Below are positions 37,170 to 47,706 of a stretch of 64,000 bases of DNA, piece after piece. The position numbers and the translations under genes are program-made. The notes under the pieces are model-generated. The model was not told the origin of the DNA and did no database searches. It saw only the letters and a list, made by a program, of their open reading frames with translations. Positions within the stretch are counted from its first letter, which is position 1. Every line of letters begins with the position of its first letter. This stretch comes from Myotis daubentonii (taxonomy: Eukaryota > Chordata > Mammalia > Chiroptera > Vespertilionidae): contig NC_081844.1 of the NCBI RefSeq assembly GCF_963259705.1, forward strand, positions 45,708,001-45,772,000, written 5' to 3'.

Positions 37170-37263
37170 GAAGGTTGAAACCCTGAGTTTGTCAAACCAT
37201 TGAAAATGGCTGGCTCTATTTTCCCTGTGTCAGTATGTACCACCTTCCTACATGTTTCACTTC
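37170..37263 (+). repeat. Copy 2 of a 94-bp direct repeat
   Basis: Direct repeat of 35456-35549. Outside the shared 94 bp the flanks differ, so the boundaries are sharp on both sides. Confidence 0.85.
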
Positions 37264-37289
37264 CAGTTTCTGTCACTGCAACATTGAGA

Positions 37290-38475
37290 TACTAATGTGA
37301 CCACCAGAGAGGACTCACAGCTGTGCTGAGCTCCAGTAAGAATTAGGGATGAGCATCCATTTGAGTTGTAAACTCAAAGTACTTGTACAGGGAATATCTC
37401 TACCCGCTTGTGCACTGAACTGTTGGTATGTGTCGTGATATACAAAGACTGAGGTATAAATACTGAACTCTTTTCTTTATTCTTACTAACTGTATTCAAT
37501 CCATTTCCAACAATACATTGATTTTATTTGTAAGTTCTACATACATTGCATTTTATATTGGATTTATTTTTTTGTCCAAAAAGAGAAAGAGAAGAATGAC
37601 AAGTGAGCATTCTGCTATTGATACGTCCAGCCACAGGGTGTCATTCTAGTAGTACAGATTAGCCTGTCTAGATTCAATACTCTGGTAGCAGGTAGCCAGC
37701 ACCATATCATCCTCGGTATGTCGCATAAATATTGAAAACTCCCTACTCTTACTTAAATTTAATAATTACCTTAGTCAGTAAAGTACATTAGATAATTTCC
37801 TAGATCTACATAGAAATTGAAAACTATTTTATGTTTAGTATAAAATAAAGACCACAAACTAAAATTTCTTCAGTTGACTCAACCTTAGTGAATTGCATTA
37901 GTTATTGCTTATCTTGGGGATATAGTGAAAGACATATGCAACAGGCACTGCTCTCTGATATCCAGAGAGTTGGAAGCAAAAGCAAGGAAGTTGAATAAGA
38001 ACTATATTTATAAAAGCATTTGCCCCCTTAAAATGTGTTTCCATTTATTTCATCAAACTGTAGACTTTGTCACACCAGTATTCACGTAAAACCCACGTAT
38101 GGTTGATGTAGCTAATTTAGATTGAATTTACAAAACCTTCCAGCTCAGAGATAACACAGACTCCAACTACAGTCTTAAGCAAATCAGTTTCAACTTGGCA
38201 CCAAGGAGCCCACATTGTTTTCTCTCCTACTTCGTACACACAACTCATTAATCTGAAAGAGGGTAGCTGTAGCCATTTTGGGGAAATAGGATAAAATGAC
38301 TGAGAGACTCCATGATGATTAAAACAGCGACAGGTTAGGATTTATAGGAGGGTATTATTTGAATCTTCCTTCTCTAGTCACTGGTGATTTGGGGAGGCTT
38401 AAGCCTCTATCAGAAACTGGAGATGGGAACTCCCTCATACCTACTTATATTGTTTACCCAGCCATTTACGTGTGT
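37290..38475. other. No recognised feature
   Basis: AT-rich DNA with no gene or named repeat. Confidence 0.4.
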
Positions 38476-38479
38476 AGGA

Positions 38480-39095
38480 AACAGATAAATGTTTACTCAC
38501 TCACTCAGTAAGCTTTTTTGAGATACTCTGCCACAACAGAGAGAAAACCAGACATGATTCTTGCACTCATTCTGTTAGTCCTTTAGTGGGTAAGAGACAC
38601 ATGAATCAAATAACCACACAAGACATAACTTTCCAACGTGGTTGGTGCTAAGAAGAGAAGTACACCACAGTGCTGCAGACGCTCATGCAATTGGGGTTTT
38701 GCCCAGTTGCAGAGACAAGAAAAGGGTATCCTGAATAAGCCAGGGCAGAGCAAGGTTGTGATCAATGAGTAATAGATACCAGTCAAAAAGAGGTCAGACC
38801 TGAAGCCCTGTTGGGAAGACAGCATGGTAAGCTCCAGGAATTGAAGAAGTTTGGGTGGCTGCACGCTACCAGTGAGAAAATTGGTGGTGCAAGAAGGCTG
38901 GGGTGGTCGTCAGTAAATTGTGTCAAGGATTTTGTCTTTCATCCTAACAGCAAGAGGAAGCCAGTGAATGATTCTTAGCACAACAAGAATGGGGGAAGGG
39001 AAAGAGGTAAATATTCCAGAATCAGATTTGCCCTTTGAGAAAGATTATTTTGACTTTAGGATGCAAAAGTGGTTCTAGGGAAACTAGTTTGGAGC
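38480..39095 (-). mobile_element. L2 LINE relic
   Basis: A long reversed L2 pattern: ACTCACTCAGTAAGC, TTGGTGCTAAGAAGAG, GAGGTCAGACCTGAAG, CTTTCATCCTAACAGCAAGAGGAAG and GCCCTTTGAGAAAGATTATTTTG. The 93-codon open frame at 38583-38864 is incidental. Confidence 0.6.
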
Positions 39096-39500
39096 TGTAT
39101 GATGGGAGCTAAGATTATGGAAGTAAAAGTTAAATATATTTTTTAAAAAAAGATGGATTTGACACCATTTGGGGATAGGTCTTTGATTTAATTTCCTAAT
39201 GGCCAGTGAGATTCCTTCCAATACAAGAAATTGGTTCAAGAATAAAAACTCTTCAATTACCACCTCAAGGAGAATGAAAGGAGATTTGCTAATATTATGA
39301 CCCTGGAGTTATATGACTCATGAATATGTTTAGATATATCACCACATACTTATTCAAAAATTATTGTAATAATTTAGACTTTCACCTAAAATGTATGGGA
39401 GACCTAATTTCTCCACATGCTGATCAACTCTGAGCACTATCAATCTCTTTTATCTTTGCTTATAAAACTTGGTGGGAAAAACAAACCTTATTATGTTAAT
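39096..39500. other. AT-rich sequence, nothing recognised
   Basis: Nothing recognised before the Helitron. Confidence 0.45.
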
Positions 39501-39501
39501 A

Positions 39502-40045
39502 CTAGAGGCCTGGTGCACAAAATTCATGCACAGGGGGATGGGGTGGGGTGGGAGGGGTGTCCCTCAGCCTGGTCTGCACCTTCTCTCAATCCAGGACCCC
39601 TCAGGTAGTGTCCTTAGGCCTGGCTGGTGATCAGGGCCTATTGGGGCTTTCCTTCCCCAGGATGCTGGCAGCTAGCCCCACCCACACCACTGCCACTGCT
39701 TGCCATCTATGTGGCACTGCCCCCCTTTCCCTGCCACCAGTCACCTCCTTCTATGGGTGACAGGTGTGGGGTGCAATCGCTTGGCTGGCCTGGGCCTCCC
39801 TCTGTGGGGTGATCACTGTACGGCCCCTCACACCCGCCACAGTGTCACTGGCCGGTGGCCTGAGCCTTCTTCTGTGGGGCGATCTGGGGCAATGGCAGGA
39901 CCCCCTGACCAATTGCATCGCACCCACCTTGGCTGGCCTGGCACCAGTGTGTGTGATAGCGTGGTCATCCGGAAGGTCGTCCAGACAGCTATTCTACTGT
40001 TTGGTCATTCGGTCGATCTGCGTATTATGTTTTTATTATTATAGA
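39502..40045 (-). mobile_element. HeliBat-type non-autonomous Helitron
   Basis: Plus strand: CTAGAGGCCTGGTGCACAAA with palindrome GTGCACAAAATTCATGCAC at the 3' side, and TTTTTATTATTATAGA at the 5' side. The flanks are A (39501) and T (40046). The element is 544 bp. It has a GC-rich interior with CTGGCCTGG and TGTGGGG-type repeats, and no transposase. Four overlapping open frames (61-114 codons) inside it are incidental. Confidence 0.92.
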
Positions 40046-40046
40046 T

Positions 40047-40990
40047 TTCTTTAATTATAAAGACAATTGAACATAATTTCGTAGTTTTACTAGCTGTTTC
40101 TATGAATTGCCTATTTGTGTCATTTGTTCATTGCTCCTGTAGTGTTTTTCTCTTTCTGAAGGATTTGTAAGTGCTCTAGCCTTTATGTATACTGCAATTC
40201 ATCTTCCTGTTTGTCAAATAAGAACAAATTAAGTATCTCTGCTGGCCCTCAAACCGTTCTCTACCTTATAGCTTCTACTTCTTCAAAATTTTCTGTTTCC
40301 TTTAACTTTAGCTAGTTCTTGGCCACTTAGGACCCAATATTATATCTCTGTAGGGTTGGTAGATTTAGCAAATAGAACCATAAGGCACCAAATTAAAATT
40401 GAATTTCAGATAAGCAACACAAATTTGTAGTACAAGCATGTAAATATTTAGGACATACAATACTAAGAAATAATATAAGATTTACCTGAAATGGAAATTT
40501 GATTTAATTTTCTGCATTTTTTCTGGTAAATATACCTATTTTTATTCCACCTGTCATTACAAGCTGCCCTATTCACTCTATACTTGTCCATGCAAGTTCT
40601 AAAGAGCAGGAATAATATTATCCTGGACTATCTCAATTTAGACAGAGAACCATTATAAGGTTAGCTTAATAATTGCAGACATTGGAATAGATTGATTGAC
40701 TTTGGGTGAGTTGCTGTGACAGTTCTCAAGCTGAGGGGAGTAGAGAGGGATCATTTCATCAATGGAATGAAGAGTTTCTCTCAGAAAAGACTAAAAAAGT
40801 GACAGGCCTCATAATTATCAAGTTTAAAAATAATGACCCTCCCATTTAGTGTTTTTTTGATAAGTCTATATTAATAGTTTTTAAATATTAATCACATTTA
40901 TTTTGACCTTTTGAGTTTTAAAATACAGTCATATTATTTGTAAAAGACCTTATATTTTTACATATCTAGGTATTTCAGAAAAATCAAACA
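40047..40990. other. No recognised feature
   Basis: AT-rich DNA; no gene or named repeat was seen. Confidence 0.4.
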
Positions 40991-40994
40991 TAGC

Positions 40995-41496
40995 TGTGGT
41001 AGGCTGAACAATGCCACCTTTAGATTTCTACCACCTAACCCTTAGAAACTGTAAATGAGCTACCATTGGTGGCAAAAGGGACATTCAAGATGTGATTAAG
41101 TAAAAGATTTTGAGATGGGAAGATGATCCTGGATTTTCCAGGTGGGCCTAGTATGCTTACATATAAGAGGGAGGCAGCAGAGCTAGAAACAGAGAAGGTA
41201 ACATCATAATGGAAGTATAGTCAGAGAGATTAGAAGGTGCTATGCTGCTAGCTTTCAAGAGGAAGAATGGGGTTATGAGCCAAAGAATGCAGGCAGCCAC
41301 TAGAAGCTGGAATAGTCAAGGAAATCCTTCTTCCCTAGGAACCTCCAGAAGGAATGCATCTCTTCTAATATCTTGATTTTAGCCCATAAAGCCCATTTTA
41401 GGTTTCTGATCCCCCAACCTGTAAGATTAGTAATGTGTGTTAGCTTGAGGCACTGAATTGTGGTCACTTTCCCAGTAGTGCTAGAAACATAATACA
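40995..41496 (+). mobile_element. Old solo LTR (ERVL-MaLR-like), 5-bp TSD
   Basis: Begins TGTGGTAGGCTGAACAATGCC and ends CTAGAAACATAATACA. The interior has AAGATGTGATTAAGTAAAAG, ATGATCCTGGATTTTCC, GGTGGGCCTAGTATG, GCAGGCAGCCACTAGAAGC, AGGAACCTCCAGAAGGAA and TCTTGATTTTAGCCCA. These belong to a widespread old mammalian LTR group. Flanks ATAGC (40990-40994) and ATGGC (41497-41501) look like a 5-bp TSD, typical of ERVL-type elements. No internal viral sequence remains. Confidence 0.7.
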
Positions 41497-41501
41497 ATGG
41501 C

Positions 41502-41836
41502 CATGTTCAGAATATTTTTCTGCAGGTTTTCTTGGATCTCACTGCATTTCATTCAATATAAGCAAAAACAAGATTGGCTAAATTATTCATATTATTCACT
41601 TTATAACTTATATTATTTTAAGTATATTTTTGCCTATTTAAAGGTAACCAATATATGAAAATAGAATGCTACAAAATGCTTTTGCTCTCCCACTATATAT
41701 CAACTGGAATTTGTCAAAATTTCTTTAAAAGAAGCCCCCTTTTTTGGAATTTTCACTATTAATCATTATCCAGAGGGAAATGTTTTCCACCTATTATGAA
41801 ATTTGGATTGTATTTCCAGAATATGTACTATAAATG

Positions 41837-41884
<48 letters not shown>

Positions 41885-42385
41885 ACAAACCTTACATTAC
41901 TCTTCTAAAGACTGATGCATATAGAGTAAACTTTAATTAGTTTGAATATATATGAGACTTTTTGAAAATCTAGAAGTAAAAAGTTAAAAAAGTTCATTTT
42001 GAAAAGAATGTGTTTAGTTTCTGACATACAAAGACACTTGAATATTCTATTTCAGGAAATTGTTGGATCTTGTTTTTTTGTTTTGCATTCACTTACAGTA
42101 AAAACAGTTTCAGAGAAAAAAAATTATATGTGACTTAACTATACTGCTGTGCTCCTAATAAAACATAAAAATGTCAGGTTACAAAGAGCCATAATTATAG
42201 GGAGTTTCAAAAGATATAGTTAAAAAAAATCCAGTGAATTATTTTTTAAAAAAATCCAGCTGCTGTTGAGTTTGCCTTTAATGTTAGGTGGGATATATTT
42301 TCAAATACAACTCATTTGGTTATCAAGTGTATTTGATCCAACGATTACATGTTTATAACATTATATACTCTAGAACTCTGTAATT
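41502..42385. other. AT-rich sequence with a (CA)n tract
   Basis: Unassigned apart from the (CA)n microsatellite. Confidence 0.45.
41838..41882. repeat. (CA)n microsatellite
   Basis: About 22 pure CA units, not obviously attached to a retroelement tail. Confidence 0.97.
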
Positions 42386-42404
42386 TTAAAAAAATTATTT
42401 TCTT

Positions 42405-42628
42405 TTTCTTTTTTTAAAATATATTTTATTATTTTTTTACAGAGAGGAAGGGAGAGGGATAGAGAGTTAGAAACACCGATGAGAGAGAAACATCGATCAG
42501 CTGCCTCCTGCACACTCCCCACTGGGTATGTCCCCGCAACCAAGGTACATGCCCTTGACCAGAATCGAACCTGGGACCCTTGAGTCCGCAGGCCGACGCT
42601 CTATCCACTGAGCCAAACCGGTAAGGGC
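42405..42628 (-). mobile_element. VES-type SINE, exact 18-bp TSD
   Basis: From the reversed A/T-rich tail through AGAGAGGAAGGGAGAGGG, CATGCCCTTGACCAGAATCGAACC and GAGCCAAACCGGTAAGGGC. The repeats TAAAAAAATTATTTTCTT at 42387-42404 and 42629-42646 are identical, so the insertion is probably young. Confidence 0.96.
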
Positions 42629-42894
42629 TAAAAAAATTATTTTCTTAATAGCAATCTTTAGATTGAAATCTATTTTACTATATTTCAAAAACTGCATATG
42701 TGGTGTGAATGTTTTTTTTCTTCCCCACTCAAGAAAAAAACTGAGAAATTCCTAAGATAATTACTTGATTAGTTAGTAAACTTTTTTTTAATAATGCTGG
42801 TTGATTTCCCTATGTATCAAACACTATGATAACAAACATTAATTCTTGCAGTGACCTTATGGAACACATATTAATTATACACATTAGGAAAATG

Positions 42895-43966
42895 GTTATG
42901 CATATACGCACACAAGTTCTTTGGTTGATCTCTTATTCCCATCCCTCCCCCCACCATCCCCTGCCTTCCTTCTGAGGTTTGACAACAGTCTGTTTGATGA
43001 TTCTGTGTCTCTGGATCTGTTTTTGTTCATCAGTTTATGTTGTTCTTTATATTACACAAATTAGCGAGGTCATGCAATACTTATCTTTCTCTGACTGGCT
43101 TATTTCACTTAGCATAATGCTCTCCAGGTCCATCCATGCTGTTGCCAAAGGTAAAAGTTCTTTCTTTTTTACAGCAGTGTAGTATTCATTGTGTAGATGT
43201 ACCACCGTTTTTTTAATCCACTCATCTGCAGATAGGCACTTAGGCTGTTTCCAAATCTTAGCTATGGTAAATTGTGCTGCTATGAACATAGGGGTGCATA
43301 TATCCTTTCTGATAGGTGTTTCTTGTTTCTTGGGATATAGTCCTTGGGATTACTGGGTCAAATGGGAGCTCCATTGTTAATTTTTTGAGGAAACTCCATA
43401 CTGTTTTCCACAGAGGCTGCACCAATCTGCATTCCCATCAGCAGTGTATGAGTGTTCCCTTTTCTCCACACCCTTGCCAGCATTTGTTTGTTGACTTGTT
43501 GTTGATAGCCATTCTGACAGGTGTGAGATGATATCTCATTGTCATTTTGCTTTGCATCTCTCAAATGATTAAACATAAGACTGAAAAACCATAAAAATCT
43601 TAGAAGAATACATAAGCAGCAAAATATCAGATATAGCTTGTACCAATCTGTTTACTGACACATCCAGGGCAATGGAAACAAAGGAGAAAATAAACAAATG
43701 GAACTATATCAAAATAAAAAGCTTCTGCACAGCAAAAGAAACCATCAACAAAACAAGAAAGCCCACTGCATGGGAGAACATACTTGCCAATGTGCCATCT
43801 GATAAGGATTTAATTTCCAACATTTATAGGGTACTCATACAACAAACAACCCAATCAAAAAATGGGCAAAGGTTTTAAGTAGACACTTTTCGAAAGTGGA
43901 CATACAGAAGGTCAAGAGACATATGAAAACATGCTCAAAGTCACTAACCATCTGAGAGATAAAAGG
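42895..43966 (-). mobile_element. Twin-primed L1 fragment with missing 3' end
   Basis: The left part (42895-43570) is L1 3' sequence in reverse: TTCTTTGGTTGATCTCTTATTCC, CTGACTGGCTTATTTCACTTAGC, then TCCATCCATGCTGTTGCCAAAGG, CATACTGTTTTCCACAG and CATTGTCATTTTGCTTTGCATC. The right part (43571-43966) is L1 ORF2 in sense direction: CCAGGGCAATGGAAACAAAGG, GCTTCTGCACAGCAAAAGAAACC, then AACCCAATCAAAAAATGGGCAAAGG. In L1 the right part directly precedes the left part, so this is one insertion with an inverted 5' half. The expected 3' UTR end and A tail are absent at the left edge, and no TSD is clear. Not functional. Confidence 0.85.
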
Positions 43967-43969
43967 TGT

Positions 43970-45218
43970 TTTTTTAAGAATCTACTATCCTTAGAGGTTA
44001 ATGTTTTTAAAAAATATCAAGGGGAGTAAAATCACTTTGAGCAGGTTCTTGAATAATAAAGTCTTGAATAATTTCTGAAATATACTAAAATATACTTAAG
44101 CTTGAAAAGTGATTTCAGACAGGATAATCAGGGCTTCAGGAACATGTCTCATAAAGTTGCTTTTGTCTAAGAAATGTAAGCTTGATAGACTGTGTCTGAC
44201 CCAGTATAATTCTTCATTCCTATATAATTAGCATTGAGAATGCTGATCTCATTTCTTTTTGTGTTACAACTTTGCGTTTTTTTTATTCTTTAGATGTAAG
44301 CTTAATAGAAATCTGTGAACTGTACAATGTGTCATTCACATCCACCAGTCTGTCTTACTCCCACGTACATACACATGAGAGCCAAACAGTTTCAAAAAGA
44401 ATTCAGGAATTGAAAGTTTTAACTCTAGCACTTCCACAGATTTAGGATATCAGTCACTGTTTCTTTGTTGTTTTGATCCTTTCTCTTTGTCTAGTAATTG
44501 AAAGAGTTCATTTAAAATGCAAATTAAAACAAAGATGGTGTGTAGTATTGACTGTGTGCCATTATTGCTTTTCTGCAGTCATTTTATTCACCATTAGGTA
44601 AGGAAACTTGCATTTTAACTCAGAAAGGAAATCTGCATCAAAACAGAATTACTAGGTAGAGAGAAAGCATATTGTAGTCTTTATTGAAGTACATATGTAT
44701 AAAATTAATAAGAAATATTAAAACCCATTAGTTTCCCCTTCTTGGCTTAAATTCTTTTAATGTATATAAACTGTATTTTGTCAATTTGTCAAAAATATGT
44801 TAATGTTGGTATAATAAAATATGTAATGTGAATGCCTTTAATATTGTATTTGATCTTCAAAGATTAATGTCTATTCATTCAAAATCTTTTGTTGGCATGC
44901 CAAAGTAGCTGATTGAATAACCAGTTACTTCCAGTTTTTTTAAAACTGCAATAAGACCTTAAGATTTTTTAAAAAATATAAGTATATAAATTTTATATAT
45001 ATTTCCCCAATCTTCTCTGGTTGTCTTGTCCTTATCGAATTCATGAGCCATGAGTTGTTGTTTGTTGTTTTGTTTTTCTTTTGTTTGTTTTTTTCTTTTT
45101 TAAGCAATTAGACTGTACATAGTTAAGCAAAATTCTTTAGATACCAAACTCTTACTACTGTATGCCTTTATTATGTAACAAAATATAATTCAATATTATC
45201 CTTATTAGGATATATTTT
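43970..45218. other. AT-rich sequence, nothing recognised
   Basis: AT-rich DNA; T-rich runs (45055-45105). No gene was recognised. Confidence 0.45.
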
Positions 45219-45220
45219 TT

Positions 45221-45362
45221 AGCCCTGACTGGGTAGTTCAGTTGGTTAGAGCATCGTCCAGACACAACAAGGTTACGGGTTCAATGCTCCATCAGGGCAC
45301 ATATAAAAATCAACCAATAAATATATAAATAACTGGAACAACAAATTAATGTTTCTCTCTCC

Positions 45363-45418
<56 letters not shown>

Positions 45419-45443
45419 AAATATAAATTTTAAAAATTTTAAA
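45221..45443 (+). mobile_element. VES-related SINE, variant tail
   Basis: Head GCCCTGACTGGGTAGTTCAG, A box TAGTTCAGTTGG and B-box-like GGTTCAATGC, then ATCAGGGCACATATAAAAATC, AATAAATATATAAATAACTGG and a (TC)n run. The body differs from the common VES form in this window, as does the copy at 62915; both look like a second VES-like subfamily. Confidence 0.85.
45367..45415. repeat. (CT)n microsatellite in SINE tail
   Basis: About 49 bp of CT repeat in the tail of the SINE at 45221-45443. Confidence 0.96.
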
Positions 45444-45479
45444 ACTGTATTTAGTTTTTATGATTTTCAGGTCATAAGT

Positions 45480-45805
45480 ATATAAGTAACTGGGTCTACT
45501 CCCTTACTGTTCCTTTATCTGAAATGTTTCTCCTGGTCTCAGCTGAGAAGTACTAGCTTCAGACAGAGCTTTCTTTGCCTACTCTGTCTAAAATAGCTCC
45601 CACACAACCATCTATCCCTTTTCCTGATTTATTGTTCCTCATTGCACTTAACACCACTTGACATGTTCTATTTTTATTTGTAATTTTCTATGTTTATCCT
45701 CCCACGCTAGAATCAAAGCTCTATGAGTACTGGTTTTATGGCTTTCTTCAGTCCACTACTATATCCTGATGTCTATAAAAAATCCCTGATTCACAGCAGG
45801 TGACA
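45480..45805 (+). mobile_element. L2 LINE 3'-end relic
   Basis: TCTAAAATAGCTCCCACACAACC, CCTGATTTATTGTTCCTCATTGC, ACTTAACACCACTTGACATG, CCACGCTAGAATCAAAGCTC and CCACTACTATATCCTGATG follow the L2 3' end in order. Confidence 0.8.
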
Positions 45806-46164
45806 AAAATATCTGTCATCTCCATCATCCCTTTACCTTGTACCCTGTAGACAACTATTTCTCGTGTTTTCTTTAATCAATGGAAATTTTTAGAATTGAG
45901 GCCCTCAAGTTCCTAGTGTTTAGACTGTAATAACTTTTTTTTTCTTTCAACATATCCATCTTTTGCTTTTAAACCTTGGCAAGGCTATTTTCTATGGATG
46001 TATTTTGAAAGCTACTCAGAAACTCTTGTTTCATCTGCCCAACAACTAGGTCAATGAATGTCACTTTTAATGGATTCGCAAGCCTCTGAGACAATGGCCT
46101 TGGAGAAGGGTAGGGAATCTTCACAGGTTTCAGAATTTCATCCAAGTACATGAACTACACTCAA
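45806..46164. other. No recognised feature
   Basis: Short AT-rich stretch between the L2 relic and the LTR. Confidence 0.45.
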
Positions 46165-46269
46165 ACTGACTGCCGGGGTCCAACCCCAGCAGGTCCAGGG
46201 GTCCCCAAAGGTGTGGACGGAGTCGGCGAAGAAGGAAGGACACGGAGACAGCGTTCAGTTGATCAGCAA

Positions 46270-46565
46270 CCTAGCCAAGATCTCTAGCCAGGATCTCCAG
46301 CCAAGTTCTGGTCTGGATTTCCAGAGAGGTTCTGCTTTGGATTTCCAGCGAGGTTCTGTAGCCATGTTCCCTCGCTAGGTTCTCCAGCCAGGTTCTGTCC
46401 AGGCTCTCCAGTCAGGTTCAGTGTCCAGGTTCCAGTCAGGTTCTCCTGCCAATCTCTGTAGTCAGGTTCAGTCCAGGATCCCTTGCCATGTTCTCCCGCT
46501 AGGCTCTGTCTCTAGGCTCCGAGGCCAGTCCCTCTCCAGGATCCTCCGGCATGCTCTCTCCAGCG
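46270..46565. repeat. Imperfect tandem repeat inside the LTR
   Basis: On the plus strand, units such as CCAGCCAAGTTCTGGTCTGG, GCCAGGTTCTGTCC and GTCAGGTTCAGTCCAGG recur about every 17-25 bp, more than ten times, with substitutions. A second, shorter series (TCTGTGTTCTAAGTTCTGAG type) lies at 46570-46670. The repeats lie between the presumed TATA box and the 3' edge, on the transcribed side. Confidence 0.8.
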
Positions 46566-46684
46566 AAGTTCTTCTGTCTCTAGGCTCTGTGTAGGTTCTG
46601 TCTTCTTGATTCTGTTCTAAGTTCTGAGTCCTGAGTTCTGTGTTCTAAGTTCTGAGTTCTGTCTGTTTCTGTCTTGTTACAACT

Positions 46685-46693
46685 GTATTTATA
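46685..46693 (-). promoter_or_regulatory. Likely TATA box of the LTR
   Basis: TATAAATAC on the minus strand within the solo LTR, followed on the same strand by the repeat-rich segment. The position suits U3/R of a retroviral LTR. Whether it is active is unknown. Confidence 0.5.
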
Positions 46694-47013
46694 CCAGTTG
46701 ATTCAATCCTATCAATCTCTATTACAAAGGTTAGGGCGTTTCTTATCTCCATTCCAGGGAGAAAAGATTATGTAGTTTAAGCATGATTGTTCGTAGTTAA
46801 AGGGATTAATTACCCGCCTGGCACTTAGTTGAGGGGTTTTATTCCCTCCCTAACTTCAGGGGAAAATCCCTACCTGGGGATTCAACCTTTCTCGGAGAGG
46901 TGACCTTGGTTAAAACACAGCGCCAAGAAGGTGAGCAAACATATTAAGAACCGTATGCCATATATGCCAGGTCCCTTGAAACAGCAAGGATGGACCGGCT
47001 CCCGGCAACTGAC

Positions 47014-47705
47014 ACACACAACACATACATATATACACACAATACATACATATGTACATAGAGTTGTTCTTGTTTTTTTCATGATTAAAAAGGAAGGGGG
47101 GAAAGGGAAGGAAAGAAAAATGCCACCATGCCTAGAATTCCCTTTGCCTAACAATTTTTTAACATGAGAATAAATCTAAGATGATAATATATTATGTTTT
47201 AATTTATAATATTGTAAAGTAAACACTATCATCAGGACAACTAAGAAAAGCTCTCCTGAAATGAGGGCTCTGAATTGGTAGGATGAAAGAAATATTTATT
47301 TTGAAACATAAAACACTACCACCAAAAATAGACATGTCAAGGAAGAGATGGAGAAATATGGTTATATATTCAGAGGTCATTGAAGAATGGCAATTAGTTT
47401 ACTTCAATAAATCCTTAGCTATTAGATATCTCTTAGGACATCAGGAATATAAGGAAGAAAAACAATTCTAATACACTTGCCTCTCAAAACAGACATTTCT
47501 AATTTCAATTGAAAAGCAAACCACAAATACTTTTTTTGTATCCCAAATATAAAGCCATATTAATATTATTTTTTTCCTTTTCTTATGTTTCTATAAAATT
47601 CTCTTTTGTTTGCCTGCTTAGTAGAACTATGATAATAGTACATAGTACATAATAGTACATATGCAATAATAAATATTGCAGGTTTTGTTTACTTAATATT
47701 ATAAC
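47014..47705. other. AT-rich sequence, nothing recognised
   Basis: Starts with an ACACAC/ATACAT-rich stretch beside the LTR and is then AT-rich and unassigned. Confidence 0.45.
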
Positions 47706-47706
47706 A

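Larger units (their letters stand above)
46171..47007 (-). mobile_element. Solo LTR of a class II (ERVK-like) endogenous retrovirus
   Basis: An 837-bp LTR. It begins TGCCGGGGTCC and ends CCCGGCA on the plus strand, with 7-bp inverted ends (TGCCGGG). The flanking ACTGAC at 46165-46170 and 47008-47013 is a perfect 6-bp TSD, which points to class II (beta-like) retroviruses. On the minus strand a TATAAATAC motif (plus-strand 46685-46693) is a likely core promoter, which sets the orientation. After it comes a transcribed region rich in GAACCTGGCTGGAGA-like repeats, then an end with GTTGGACCCCGGCA. No primer-binding site, gag, pol or env sequence is present on either side. It therefore looks like the product of LTR-LTR recombination. 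I have no family match for it. Confidence 0.85.

Noticed and set aside
43672..43878. Independent 68-codon gene
   Set aside because: It is the inverted part of an L1 ORF2 fragment.
46171..47007. 5' LTR of an intact provirus
   Set aside because: The flanks are matching 6-bp TSDs and host DNA on both sides, with no primer-binding site or viral genes.
46882..47167. Open frames of 78 and 90 codons over the LTR edge
   Set aside because: They cross the LTR boundary into an ACACAT-rich flank and resemble no viral or cellular protein.
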